Below, piece by piece: positions 45,290-59,559 of a stretch of DNA of 64,000 bases; positions within the stretch are counted from its first letter, which is position 1; each line of letters starts with the position of its first letter. Under the pieces are notes generated by a model. That model saw only the letters and a list, made by a program, of their open reading frames with translations, was not told where the DNA came from and did no database searches. The stretch spans positions 186,001-250,000 of the forward strand of contig JAACJM010000060.1 of the NCBI GenBank assembly GCA_013368315.1, read 5' to 3'. The stretch is from Tetrapyrgos nigripes. Taxonomy: Eukaryota > Basidiomycota > Agaricomycetes > Agaricales > Campanellaceae. The position numbers were made by a program, and so were the translations under genes.

Positions 45290-45690
45290 TCAACTCACAA
45301 GATATTCACAGGCTGTTGGTTGTACTAACCATTTTCGTCGAAGACCTTTTCCCGACCCTTCATGGGTTTGGCTTTCGTTCGCATGTCCAGTGTTATCTTC
45401 GGCATTGGCATATTGTACAACATGGTCAGCGGGTGATAGATATAGCATGAAATGAGACATACCGTGCTGGTCAGCCATGATATCTCTGTCATGGGCATCT
45501 TGCTGGCGCCATTTCCAGCTGACTCTGTGTCCTCAAGAGGTTGTTGACCTATATCTCCATTTCCTCTTCGACGCTATTCCTATTCGCCGCGTCTTGACTG
45601 CTGTGCTCGGCCTGTAGAAATCTCTTTTCTTCGATGGCTAGCAAGTGCCTGAGTATAGACAAGACCGCTGCACCGATGGACATGGCAAGA
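45290..45690 (-). CDS. Possible small gene, structure unresolved
   Basis: On the minus strand an ATG near 45684 starts a helical stretch MSIGAAVLSILRHLLAIEEK. A separate ATG at 45478 precedes a GTATGT donor. Splicing to AG near 45407 gives the sequence MADQHDNTGHANESQTHEGSGKGLRRKW. I could not join these into one convincing protein and do not recognise a family. Treat as a hint of a gene. Confidence 0.2.
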
Positions 45691-46001
45691 AGGAGGGCGT
45701 GGTGGAAAATGTGATGCTATTTACGTCATCGTACCATGCCGCGTCAGATACTTATCAAGAAAATTGTCTCAGCGGAAACCTTCCAGAATAGCCAACAGAA
45801 TTTTTCATGCCGATACAAGTACAGATACAGTTTTAGGATTTCATGATAAAGAAAAGAAATAAGAAAGACTTGAAGAAAGTAAACCATTCCACAAATACAA
45901 CAAATGACATTCTTCCTCATCTGGGCAGTCTCATATCGTCCATTTCTCAGCCTACCCAATACACAATAGCATTCCGAGCCTCTTCAACCGTCTCCGCACA
46001 T

Positions 46002-47267
<1,266 letters not shown>

Positions 47268-47644
47268 TGTTCAAGGTAGGGTAGTAGGAGGTGGTAGTGA
47301 GAGTTTGAGAAGGAATCGATAGAACAAGATCACCCATATCAGTACCATATAATGGCAGTGTCGCGTGATCGATCGATGACGATTCTGGAGTCTGTGGCGA
47401 GGACCAGGCAGAGCCTCTTCGAGATCTTCAACAGCTTTAGCAATGTCATTCTATGTATAGGATAACAACGATGAGCGTATTGCTACAATGCATTCCAGTA
47501 AGCAGTTCAGAGCAGATATGTATGTATGTATGTGGGTGGGTGCAGTGTAAATATGCCGATGATACAGTGTACAACTACTGAAATAAAAATCCTAATCCTG
47601 TTCCCAAAGAGAAAGACGAAAGAGCAAAATGAAAGGCAACATCA

Positions 47645-50600
47645 TCAAGCACTCGCAGTAACAGCAGGCGGGAAAGCTGACGGTCCTTGATTCTGATTCT
47701 GCCCTTGGCCTTGGCCTTGTCCATAACCTTGTCCTTGCTGTGCCTGTTGTGCCTGAGCCTGCGCAGCCTCCATCAACTTCTTCTTTCTCCCATTCCCATT
47801 TCCAACACCAGTCACACCCTTCTTCTTCTTTGGTGCAGCACCAGCACCCGTACCAGCACCAGGCCCATCGCTGCCAGGAACACCATTTGCTGCAGTCACT
47901 GCACCGCCAATCCCAGTGCCGTTGACCAGGGGCTTGACTTCCCCAGACGCAGACGCAGATACAGGTCCGGGTCCAGCTCCTGCAGCACCTTTCGCTTTCT
48001 TCTTCGAAGTAGCTTGGGATGCATTGGGTTTGAGGATTTGACCCAAAGGACCCATTTTGGCTTGGACAGGAGCAGGCATGTCGTCTGGAAGGACGACTTT
48101 GGGAGGTAGGCCGGTAGGTGCAGGCGCAACAGAGGTCGCTGTAAATGTAGAGTATTGAGAGGATTGTGAGGACGAAGTTATGACTTGGGTTGGAGGAACG
48201 GAAGGAGTAAGAATAGGTGTCGAGGTTTGAGTAGGAGTAGGGGTAGGATGCAGTTGAGGACCTGGAGGTGGTGGAGGAACTGTAGGACTGGACAGTGTAG
48301 GCCCAGATAAGGGCGGTATAGTTGGTCCAGATAGAGGTGGTATACTTGGCCCAGATAGAGATGGTATACTTGGCCCGGATAAAGGAGGTATGGTTGGTCC
48401 CGAGAGAGAACCAGGTATAGTCGGGATACTCGGACCTGCTAAAGGTGGTGGACCGACAGGTACAGGCGGTGGTGGTGGTGGAGCGAGAGTTGCAACTCGA
48501 CTGCTGTAATAAGACTGTAAAAGCCCAATCTGCTCGGAGATTTTGTCTGATGACAGAGGAACGAGAGGCGGTGGAGGAGGGAACGGTGGAGGGGGTTCGG
48601 TAGGTTTGGCACTGAGAGCAAACCATAGTCAATAAATATGAAAGAGAAGAAATTGCATAAACATACGCAGGTGAAGACTCGATATTTCGCCTCTTCTTCC
48701 CTTTCAACAATCTCTTTGGGATTGTCAAACTCGACAGGCCAAACTCATCCGCAATACCAAGTTCCTTGAGACCAAAGTAGTCGAGCCCGACGTTATCACC
48801 AAATTCACCCCTATGACAAAAACAAGAAGTCAGAAGACGCTCCTCGCCTGAAAAATAGATACGCACAGAGCCAATGCACTGGCTTCTTCTTCATCCTCCT
48901 CCTCGAATAGACCTTCATCTTCAAGAACTTCCACAGCAGTCTGTTATAACAAAATAAAGGTTCCTGATGCTCAGAACACCGCCTAAAGGAACTTCATAGA
49001 ACCAGGTAAAACTCACCGCCTCTCTATAAGCTCCAACAAGCTTCTTTTCCAAATCACCCAATCTCGACCCATAGCGCTCAACATCATCCGAAATGTAACG
49101 CTCTAAGTCTTGTATCCTGGACGTCCCGCTTTCGAATAACGTATGAAGGATGATTTCCTATATTATGCAGAGACGAATAGAAATATTCGCGGGAAGGGCA
49201 ATCAGCATCGAGACAGAAGAACAGAAGCATCATCACATCGTACCTCAGCAGTCATAGTATTGGAAAACTTGTCACATAAGAAACGTATCGTCCGTCCAAC
49301 ATTGAGCAGATACTCTGAAGTGACTCCATAAAGGACATCCAACGCCGCTTTAGACGTGCCTGCGCAGCAGAAAACACAAAATCAGCATTCGTGCGTTGTT
49401 TTGAAGAGATAAAGATAGACAGATAAAATGACGTGACTCGGCTTCGAAATCACACCGGGTAAAAGAAGACCGAGAAGACGAAAGCAAAAATGACACCACC
49501 TCAACGATGAGGCACTAAATCTCATGATAAAAAGATCATCGTTCCTCACCTTGAAACCCAGCATGCTCTAGAACTTTCCCATCTGCCCACTTCAAACACT
49601 CCTCCGCATTTTTTGCCCCAAGCTCAATGCCACTAACTTTCTTCCCATTCCTCATTGGAACTCGCCAAGGCCGCTCGTCAACCTGATCGTCCTCAACATC
49701 ATCAACATCCATACTAGCCACTCCGGTACCTAAAGGGGCCCCCAGATTACCGTTACCTCCACTGGTACCCGCACCAGAGGTAGCAGCATTCGGAGCGTTC
49801 GCATTCGTATTATCCGCGTCATCATCCCCTGCAGCACCCAAATCTTTCGTAATCCCCAACGCAGAAAACTTGGCATGTGCGTGCCTGATACGTTTCATTG
49901 TCTTGACATTGTTGTTCATAAGCGACAACAATGCCTTGGGATGGTCTTCTGGACGATAAGGCTCAACGTCGTAAGGCCTTTTGCGTCGTTTTTTGCGTTT
50001 GGTGAGTTGATTGGGATGTGAAGGGTGGCGTTGGGTTTGGGTGGGATGGGATGAGTTTGTTGGGTTGGAAGGTAGGGCGGGTAGTGAGAACGGGTGGACT
50101 TTACGAGAAGAAGAGGAGGATGAGGAAGCGTATGGGATTTCGGGAAGGGCGTTGGCTAGCATATAGTCGGATTGGGAAGCAGCCCACCATAGTGGAAGTG
50201 CTTTGTCGTATGTTGAGGAGGTAGATGCTGCGCTAGAGGCATTCAGACGAGCTCGCTTGTGTGGACGATTGTCGGGACTAAATCCATTCCTGTGAATGAT
50301 AGAAATGAGTATAAAAAATCGGAAAATTCTTGAAAAAATCTCACAGCTTGCGTTTGTCACCCAATGCAACTGCCTCGTCAATTTCTTCCTTCACTTCAAC
50401 ATCACTGGTTTCAGGATCCGGTTCGTATTCCACATGAGGCGCAAGTTCCCGTAGACGGTCAATGACTTGTGTAGATGGTCCAGCCTCAAAACTACGGTCC
50501 AGCTCACGAAACATAGCCATCCCTTCGGCTGTCCTGACAATGGCTGGCGAGTCTGAGAAAGGAAGATCTCGTCGCGGTATCTTGACGATTGCTTTGCCGG

Positions 50601-51485
50601 GAGTTGGCGTGGACACCTTTGAAGAGAGGGCTGTCTTCGTTATTGAAGGAGAACGGGTATATGAGCGACCATTTGTGAGGACGTGGCCATTCAGTTTGAT
50701 ACGAGCTAAGGAAGAGGGGTTGGATGAGAGTTCGGGAGGTATGGGTGGGTCGGTCCGCTCTTTGCGGTCAGTGATGTTTGCCAAAAGCTTCTCTGACTTG
50801 ATCTTGAGTCGCTGGGCACACTTCCGTAGAGGATGATTCTGTGCCACCGAGGTTATCTTAGTCATTGGCTCAGACAAAAGGACATACGCCACGCACCTCA
50901 GAGGCATTGTAAGTGAAGCAGTTGGACCATATGAGGTCGAGGTCATCTTTGAACTCCTTCTTCGACTTGTACTGTCGTTGCTTGACTTTTTTCAACATGG
51001 TTTGGAAGTCCATGGGGTTGGAGATGACTTGGAGAACCGGTAAGCTTCGGCACGACCTAAGACGAGTTTGCAACACACCATCATAGTAATCTGGTACTTC
51101 TGCCTTCAAGACGGGTTTCAGGAATGCTTCCGCGTCATGGTTATCCTGCGCGACAGGTTCTGAGGACAAGTCGCGTTACATCATTGGAGCGTGACTTACT
51201 ATCGAGACTGTCTTCAAATCCACCAACAGACCCTCTAGAGTCTCATAGAACGGGTCTGAAAGCTTGGTATCATGACTCTGTGACCGCTGCGATACGGTGT
51301 AAGCGAAATAACGGACGGTTTGACGGACCACTCACCCTAAATTCCTTGACGGATGTAAGCAGTAGCTTCAAGTCAGTATTGCCAGCACCGGGTTTGAATT
51401 GACTCTCAGTCAATGTCCGCAGGAGATTCTAGAAGATAGTGAGCAAAAATTAGGGTGGATTGAGAGATAGACGACTTACATTCAT
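47645..51485 (-). CDS. SPT7: SAGA complex subunit Spt7 (bromodomain and histone fold)
   Basis: Minus-strand gene starting ATG AAT at 51485 just before a GTAAGT donor, with about ten introns. An N-terminal helical region leads to a bromodomain (VPDYYDGV, then [20 protein letters not shown] and [17 protein letters not shown]). A charged linker follows, then a basic RPHKRARLN patch and [18 protein letters not shown] histone-fold-like segment ([39 protein letters not shown]) comes next, then [16 protein letters not shown]. This order is that of fungal Spt7, the scaffold that pairs with Ada1/Taf-type histone folds in SAGA. The C-terminal exon (48611-47645) is unusually Pro-rich with tandem [12 protein letters not shown] repeats and ends in Gln/Gly runs. 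An acceptor after CGCGCAG near 51150 is needed to keep the bromodomain in frame. It acts in the nucleus in transcription and histone acetylation. Confidence 0.85.
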
Positions 51486-54462
51486 CCTCTCTGCGGCGAC
51501 GACGCCAGATGTGCAGTAAGGGTATGTTTACAATTTCAAACTCCGCTCCTCAATTAGCGTATAAAGACTCAAAGGGGAACAATGGGCAAATTTTCCCGCC
51601 CCCCATCCCACGCGACACAGACAATAGAGAGTTTGGCCTATAGGTGCGTTGCTGGTTTTTCTTTTGTTGCAAAGAATCTAACTGCTCATAGAAGTATCTA
51701 CCTGGCTGGCTTCAGAATATCCAAGAAATCTAGCCATCTTCTATCTGATAAACTGCTGAACAAACCACTCTACTCCTCAAAGGCCCATGCTCCAGATTGC
51801 TATGGACCTTCCATACCCCAAACCAGCCCCATCTACTATTAAGGAACACATGAGTCCTATCATGTCAAAGTCAGCTCAAGATTGCAACGGCGCTAGCTGG
51901 TCAAACAAGCGTCCGTTCTGTTGCCGTTCTGTGCCCTTTCTATCCCTAACACTCACTCAGCCAGCTAGCGCTCTATCCTGGCATGACTCTCGAAGAGATA
52001 TATACAAATGCCTGTATTCGTTCGGACTTCTTCAGCACTTCAAAGTGAGCTCTCAAGCGCAAGTTTGGCAGCATGTATCCCCACAAATACCCTTTATACT
52101 GAGGCAATATCTGGTTCTACAAGCTTCTGTGCCCGAGGGTATACCAATACGCCCGGTTCACTCGGGAACTCTTCCTCGCATCACGATCTATGTTCGTTAC
52201 CTCAAGCAGTGCCTCTCGTCGAGATACCGAACACACTTTTCGCGGATCATATGCGTCCAAACAACACCTAAAAGTAGCGCTAGGGAGAAGCATGATGAAC
52301 CGGGGACGAGCCAAGATTGCCTTTGTCTATAGGATCTTCAATGATGTTGTACCAACGGCGATCTGCGAAAGCCTAAGCCTATACTTAGGTATGTCAAATA
52401 CTCTAGATATAAACAGCTTCATTGCCGCTCTGTTTGCTGTGGACCAATTGGCAAACCGAGTTAATCGAGTTAGCTTGGATTCCTGGCTCTCGAGGTATCT
52501 GATAGAACACGAGGAGAACATGAGTACTTCCGCCTCGGGCCCTTTTGATATTTTCTGTCGGATGGAATGATGAGATACGCCTACAAACTTGCTCCAAGTT
52601 AACGCAAGGGAAGACATCATCAAGGCAGCGCCATGGAGTGCATCAACTATTTCCCTTTGTACGGTGCCCCTGATTTTGCGGACTCTTCTGAATCTAATTA
52701 CGGTACAGACGGTGTGTACGCATCGAAAACAACTACTTAGATAGCACCCGTACAACCGGGGAGCAATAAACTAGACTTGGGTTATATGCGTATGATTTAG
52801 CAGTTGAGGATGCAGAATTATGCAGAAAGATATCGATCATGAGTTGACGTCGGACTTACACCCACAAGACGTTCTAGCGGTTAACGCTTTCAGTAACCTC
52901 AATGCCCCGCAGACTCTCGCTTCAGGATCCCAAAGAGGTGTTGTATGCTAACTTTGAGAGAAGAAAGAGAACCCCATCTTTCTTGACATATTATCGAAAA
53001 AAATCGATGATACAGAAAGCATTTGAGTAGCAAACTAGGGATCCGGGAGCGGGATAATGGATCAACTATGTAGTGAGAAGCGTTCGAGGGGAGCTTGAAA
53101 GGTCGGCAAGGTATTACTATTTAAGTGGAGGACTTGAATAGAACCACCACAGCTCAGGCGGAAATCGAGCCTGAGATCGTTCGATATGGGCAATGAAGGA
53201 CTTTCACCTGTTGTAATTTCGAGTCTATCTTCATGTCTAGGCAGAAGTAGTTCCCACCGGCACTCTTAGATTTGTGGGTCCATCTCTCCGCGTGCAGGCT
53301 TGGTGCCTCCCAGAGTCCAAGTCAGCAGCCGAGATCATGCTATGTAGCTTGATACTGTCAAACTTCGTAGAGAACAAGTCAAAATCCAAGATTGGTTTGA
53401 TCTCTTACGAGGGCACTTAAGGCGAGTCACCGAGCCAGTTCCACCAATTTCTCCCATACCCATACATTCCCTTCCAGTGTACCTACCTACCTATGGCTTC
53501 TCGAAGAAATGTAAACTCGAACTTGCGTTGGAGTCTACAGGAACGTTCGACATACGTCATTGACCGATCGAATTCTTTCTCGCAAGTCGGTCGCCGCCCA
53601 CAGATCTGGGGATTCCCCTGTCTTTGAACAGATCGAGGCCTAATCGAGGGCAATGTCACGATTTGACTATAATGCTCGATACAGGGAATTTTCATACTAA
53701 ATCAAATCTTTTATGTCTGATCTAGGAAGAGTCATGATCAACTCAATCGACTTCAAAACATACATCTTCTGAGCTCCATGGCTCACATCAAAATGTATCG
53801 ACAAGATAAAAAGGCAGATAAGCTTTGTGTTGACTATAAAGTACGCCATTTGAATGAACGAGTATCAAAAATTTCACCCAATTTTATACTTCCTCCCAAT
53901 GCTACCGTCGAGAACACCCCGGTCGGTACCGATTCCAATTCTTCGTGCTTCGACCCTGATATCACTTCTGCACATTACAGACTCGACGAATGCTGCTTGG
54001 GAACCACCTTCTGAGCCTGGAATTTTCTTGTACCCATCTGATCTCAAGAGGATGTTTGCTATCCCTACGCTCAACCTCTCATCGAGTAAGTACTAGCGTT
54101 TCTCCGAACGCTCAACAAATGCATGCTCAATGACTGTGAATTTCCTTTTTATTTATAAGGACGGTTCCACGACACCTGCTCTTATTACTTATGCTTTCCC
54201 TATTTTCAACTTTTCGCTTGTTGTTCTGAATCACTCGATTTACTCTCGAAGACTGTCCTGTATAATAGGGATGATACTTTCCACGATTCTGACGACCCCT
54301 TTGCGTCATGATCTAACGTTACTTACGATGTACTCTGGATGTACTTTTGGCTACAACGAGAATCCATTTCATTATAATAGAATACAATTGCTTGATGTCT
54401 GTATTCTGTCTAAATAGTCTTGTGCGCATTCTATCGTCCTGAAAACTTTAACAAGTCTATTG
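51486..54462. other. 3-kb stretch without convincing gene
   Basis: Several frames of 80-180 codons exist on both strands (for example 51787-52332 + and 52327-52755 -), but they overlap each other, lack splice-supported partners and show no motif. A pseudogene or species-specific gene cannot be excluded. The left end is the upstream region of SPT7. Confidence 0.35.
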
Positions 54463-56510
54463 TCACGTACTTGATCCACGCCGAGACTCATAAGCAGGTG
54501 GTGGCCCTGCGAGCCCAGCGATAGCCTCTAACCTCGCACAGTTTGATCTCAACTGTCGAATTTCTGCATGTAATCCCGTACGTTCCGTGACCGTATAGCG
54601 GTTAGGGAATTCAGGGTCGACCTCGGTGGACCGAGGCTGACTTGGACTGGTGACTGTAGGCGAGGGTATAAAGCCTTCGACCAATGTGACGTCCGAATCA
54701 ACGGCGCCGTCATTGTGATCATAATCCTGAGGTCCTGTGGCCGCAATCAAGGGCCTACGTGGCGAGTTGACCGCATGGGTAGCTGTATGCTCGCATCGAT
54801 CATGATTGCCTCGGTTCAACATTGACTTGAACAGCCGGGGATGAGAGCCAGCTCGAAGAGAGTGATTTCGAACGTCTAAATCGTCATCTTAGTATAAGTT
54901 ACACTTTCGTAAGAACTCGACACAACTTGCCTGAATCCTCGGGTCTACCAAACTCCAGGCTTTTATTGTGGATATCATAATCAAAAGGATCAATTCTCTT
55001 CCAGACCGGTGTCCTGCGCTTTCTTATGTAGCAGACACCAAGAAGAGATACTAAAAACAACACGGCAACGCCTCCCAGCGTAGCACCGATGATTAGTCCA
55101 ATTTTATTATGTATTGCCTGGTTTGGAGAGCCAGGGGTGCCAACTGGAGAAGCTGATGACAAGGAGCCATAGTAGCTGAATGAATGGTGAATATGACAAG
55201 GAAGTTATGACCATTACAACTAAAACACTTACCTGCCAGTCGTAGATACGTCCGTTCCAGCTGCAGAAGAGTCAGTAGGAGGTTCGGCCCCACTACGAAT
55301 GATATTTAACGTCAGTCCATTTGAGCAAAATGCGCTGCGGGACTGTGACTCACCCAGGTGCTGTAGTTGTCTGTGACATACTCCCTGCACTTCCGGACGA
55401 ACCCAACTGTGTAGATGGCGATCCGGGAGTCCCACTATGAATGATATTTAACGTCAGTCCATTTGACCAAAATGCGTTGCGGGACTGTGACTCACCCAGG
55501 TGCTGTAGTTGTCTGTGACATACTCCCTGCACTTCCGGACGAACTCAACTGTGTAGATGGCGATCCAGGAGCCTCACTACGAATGATATTTAACGTCAGT
55601 CCATTTAAGGAAAACGCGTTGCAGGACTGTGACTCACCCAGGTGCTGTAGTTGTCTCTGACATACTCCCTGGAAATCCGGACGAACTCAACTGTATAGAT
55701 GACGATCCGGGCACAACTGTACGTCTGGAACATGCTGTGAAGGGGGTCAGGATAATACAAAGTTACAGTAGATTGGGATCAATCGTACCATTTACTAGTA
55801 ATACCTTGATGCTCTTTGATATTGTAAACTGAGCATCCGAGCTTCGTACTGAATAAAAAAAGCTTGAGATTCCTTTGAAAGATGTAAGGATGAACCTCTT
55901 GAGATCGACTTGATACATGCATCTTAAACTGACACAGACCTTGAGGAATGTCAACAGAAAGCAAGGTAGTATTACCCAAGTCAGGGTACCAGTGCCATGG
56001 GCCCTCGTTGCTCAAGTTCAAAATTGAAATCCTGAAATCGCCGACTGGGAACCTGTTGTGAAGAAAGAATGAATAAAGAGGTGAAGGAGAGACTTATGAG
56101 ATATTTACTAGAATCAGTGCGCAAGCGAAACATAAGCTTCGAGCAAGGACACAAATACCAGCGAAAACTCACCAGAACACCGACGCTGTAAGGTGCTTTT
56201 CAACCCAACCACCGACAGTCATCAGCAGATCCATCGATCCAATTAGCAAAAATAACGCACGCAAACCGCCTCGCCATTCTGTCAAGAAAGAACCAGGACA
56301 AACAGCGAGTGGACTGGATTCCGTCGAGTCAATGTTAAGTTGTAGCAGTTAGTTGGAACCCAGAAGCATGACAGCATGGACTCACGTATTCAAGAGCTCA
56401 ATTTGGTCACCCAAAACCCCTTCACAATGAAAAACAAGGACTAGAAGGAAGCAGAACCAGCACTTCCACAGCAAAACGAGGGTCGTCGTCAGATTTCGAA
56501 TTCGGCTCAT
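54463..56510 (-). CDS. Single-pass membrane protein with beta-type ectodomain, repeated stalk and PY-motif tail
   Basis: ATG at 56510 opens with a signal sequence (LTTTLVLLWKCWFCFLLVLVFHCEG). A folded-looking ectodomain follows (FRISILNLSNEGPWHWYPDL, TLLSVDIPQGLCQFKMHVS). A Ser/Thr/Gly stalk is encoded by three copies of an 81-bp exon, each giving about GSPSTQLGSSGSAGSMSQ plus TTTAPG. A membrane segment KIGLIIGATLGGVAVLFLVSL then precedes a basic stop-transfer RKRR and a cytosolic tail of about 150 residues that ends with GPPPAYESRR, which contains PPxY, the binding signature for WW domains of Rsp5-type ubiquitin ligases. This overall plan is common among unnamed mushroom surface proteins. 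Function unknown; a sensor or adhesion role is possible. Early exons between 56400 and 56170 are less certain. Confidence 0.72.
55297..55714 (-). repeat. Three tandem 142-bp exon-intron units
   Basis: GAATGATATTTAACGTCAGT recurs at 55297, 55439 and 55581, a constant 142-bp step. Each unit is an 81-bp exon (for example 55354-55434) plus a 61-bp intron (55293-55353, 55435-55495, 55577-55637) with the same donor GTGAGT and acceptor GTAG. Because 81 is a multiple of three and intron phase is equal, each duplication adds 27 residues without a frameshift. Confidence 0.92.
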
Positions 56511-57055
56511 TTGTGCGGCCGTATGGGTGAAGTGAGAGAAGTTATGACGAAGTAATTTGCTTCGTTCCTGAACTTTGTACAGAGACTTATAGTGTGTACA
56601 ATGATGCTAGATGAGCTCTGAGGATCATGATTCATGAAGGCGGTTACTAGAACATAACAAAGTCAATTCTTGAGACGGCCTGATCTCCCCGACCATGTTA
56701 CCTTCAAAAACGCTTCTGATCATCAAGTTCACTGGAGGCTTTGTGTTCTGTTCAATGGACTGCCAAGCACTCTGAAATAGATAGATAGATGTAAGTACAT
56801 GGATAAACGCGGCGTGGTCCTTTAATAACATGCCGCGTGTAGATGCTGTAGATGCTGTATAGCCCGCCACGGTATGCATCTACTCTGCCTTCACCTCGAA
56901 AAGAAGCTGCTAGCTCAGGTCAACACCGCCTGAAATAAAGCAACGCACACTTTCGAAGCATTGATCATTCTCTTGGCAAGTTTCATCTCAGTTTGGAGCT
57001 GTATTCCTTCAGCTCTTGATGTGAGGGCAGTAAGTAGTTGCACGTTGAGGCAGCG
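56511..57055. other. Upstream region between divergent genes
   Basis: Shared 5' flank of the membrane-protein gene (-) and the 680-aa protein gene (+). Two minus-strand frames (56625-56879, 56915-57121) are open, with a helical look in the second, but no supported gene emerges. Confidence 0.4.
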
Positions 57056-59559
57056 ATGACGAAGGTCGAGAACAAGAGATCTCGGCCACCTCCTGTCACT
57101 GAGAACCAAAAGCGGCATCAACGATCACCTGATCAACACAGTTTCCCATCCGCGACAGTCAGGGAACGCCTCTTTCTTTCATCTTACGACCAGAGACGAA
57201 CAAACGATATATCTATTACGAACATGCATCTCAAATCATCTCATAGACCAACACAATCTACCCAGGAAGATGTACCAATCATTTTGTTTAAAAGAGGAGA
57301 AAAGAGAAAGTTTCTCAAACGACCGGATACGTATGAGGTTTGTTGTTGTGTTTTCCGGTTGATGACTGGCTACTTACATTGAGAATGTTTTCTTTCATGC
57401 ACTTATTATAGGATATGATTCGAGTTGTCAGACGAAAGTTTGACATTGACGAACACGAAGTCCCAACCTTTGAGACGCGTTCTCTGGAGGTGTGCGGCGA
57501 CCACAATGTGGAGATTGATGAGGAGGTGTACCCGCTTATGATCACATACTTGGACGAAATCGAAGTCATCTTGTCTGGGGCCTCTAGTAATGCCAATACC
57601 GCTATTGTCGGTGTCAACGAGTACGCTGAGCCACGTGCCGAGAGGGAGGATCAGAACGCTAGTAGAAGAGAAGACACTGTTGCCTCAGGCTTGACGGACA
57701 GTGCTGATACGCAATGTAAGGATCAGAGAACGGGAATCACACGTGCAGGGCGCTCTGAGACACTGTTGGATGAACAAGAGGCCGGTGTGTTTTCACGTAG
57801 CTTTCTCGTCTCTATCATGAATCTGACGGTTTTTAGATGTGACTGTCACTGACGAAGGCCCTAGGAAGGCAATTAACAAAGGCAAGGGCAAGGAGGTGGA
57901 GATTGCTGAAACGGAGATCGATACCTCTACAGCGGATAAGAAGCGATCCCGTACAAAGGCACGACAAGCCCAACCTCCTTCTGACTCTGGTAAGTCATTT
58001 TCTCATGGATGTTTGTTTCTCTCTAAACATTTATGTTGGAAGATGACGTTCAGAAAAAACCTAAAAGCAAGGCGAAGGCTATCAAAGAGAAGGAGGACGG
58101 CAAAGGAAAGGCGAAGCAAAAGAAGCTTCCAGAGGTGTCGGAAATCGATGAGAGTGGTATGTGTCGCTATATGTGCCTTGACCGTCATCTTAACTTCTTT
58201 AACAGAGGCTGGCACTTCTTCCACAGGCAAGAAACGAGGCAAATCTACCAAAGCCAAATCGAACATCAAGGAAACCCAGGACCGACTTGATCAAGAGCAG
58301 GATCATTCTGAGCTCTTCCAAGGCCATGGAGAATCAGAGCCTGCTTCGGCGAGAAGTTCTATGCGCCGTCGTACTCCCTCACTTCAGCCCCTGCATTTCG
58401 AGCCAAACCCTGATGACGAGGAGTTTTTCCGAGGCGACCTTGACGCTGAGCAAAATGACGGTTCCCAGCCAGACGACCCCGCCAATCTCTTCGACGACGA
58501 CGTTGTCGAAATCGAGCATGTTCCAAGGGTAGCTGAGCGTGGACCGATGCCATCCGCAAACACGGCGGAGGAAATAGAGGTGGACAATCAACTTACAACG
58601 GAGTCACAAATGTCTCCTTCAAGTTCCAAGGATGGAAGATGGGAGCATGTCAAGGTCAAGGTGGACTCTTTAGAGATCAAGGTTGAGAAACGTCCGGGTA
58701 TGTCTTGCTTTTCCATCAAGGTATCTATTTGACAGCATGCTGTAGGTGAAGAACCAAACCAAAGCGAACGAGATACTAGGAAGCCTAATTCTCGGGCTGG
58801 TCCATCCAACACTTCGGGCCTAGCTACATTTGCCGGAAGGCTTGGTAGAGAGCGTCCTGATACGCAGAGCAGGACGACGAGTGCCGCTCCAAGTCCCATC
58901 AAGCCATCTTCTCGGTCTGTCAGACCTGAGCACCAGCAAATACCTGCTAGCGCTAATGGTGAGTTTCTGTCTTCTCATTATGCAGTGTTAGCCTCATTCT
59001 TATTCTCTCCCTTTCTTTCTATCTTTTTCGCAGACACCTGGGGCGCCAGCCAAAGTCGCGTCCCTGCTCCACCTCAGAGTCAGGCTCAGGTCCATGATTC
59101 CAGCGATGAGGTTGGTGAAGATGGGTATACGCCAGACGGAAAGTTCAAGGTTTTCATTGAGGGACCCAAAGGCCACGGTCACAAGCCCAAGGCAGAATTC
59201 ATGACCAGGGAAAGGCACGTTGTGCGGAAGGTTCTTCAGGGTGCTTGCAAGCATTTTGGAGTCGATACCAAGAGGTGGGTGTCTCGTCGATTTTTTCATC
59301 ACTTCTCTTCATTTCGTTTTTCCCTTTCGGCTAATCGGCTAAATTCCAAGAGCCTCCTACTGACTGCCTGTTCCTTTTCTGCAGAGCTCAGCTGCAGCTT
59401 CTCTTCGACAGTGAAGAAGACGGAGAGATGGTTACGCACTATTACAAATGCGAGAAAGAGGAGACGATGGGCCAGGCTGGGGTCAAGCCGTTTTCCAGTT
59501 TGCGAGTGAAACTTGAGTATGATGATGATGATGAGGAGGAGGAGGAGGACTACGACTAG
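57056..59559 (+). CDS. 680-aa protein with folded ends and long Lys/Glu-rich middle, unrecognised
   Basis: Exons 57056-57337, 57412-57784, 57837-57989, 58043-58156, 58206-58697, 58746-58958, 59034-59274 and 59385-59559 give 680 aa with every junction in frame. Residues about 70-165 look folded, beginning VPIILFKRGEKRKFLKRPDT and continuing YPLMITYLDEIEVIL, with a beta-grasp (ubiquitin/PB1-like) feel. A long disordered middle follows with many KGKGKEVE, KKPKSKAKAIKEKE and KKRGKSTKAKSN patches, then acidic stretches (NPDDEEFF, FDDDVVEIEH). The C-terminal ~100 residues look folded again (GKFKVFIEGPKG, LLFDSEEDGEMVTHYYKC, SLRVKLEY) and resemble the N-terminal module in pattern, ending with an acidic tail. 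Basic clusters predict a nuclear protein. No family recognised. Confidence 0.7.

Noticed and set aside
51787..52755. Open frames of about 140-180 codons on both strands
   Set aside because: They overlap each other, lack splice-supported neighbours, and their composition is not protein-like enough to call a gene.
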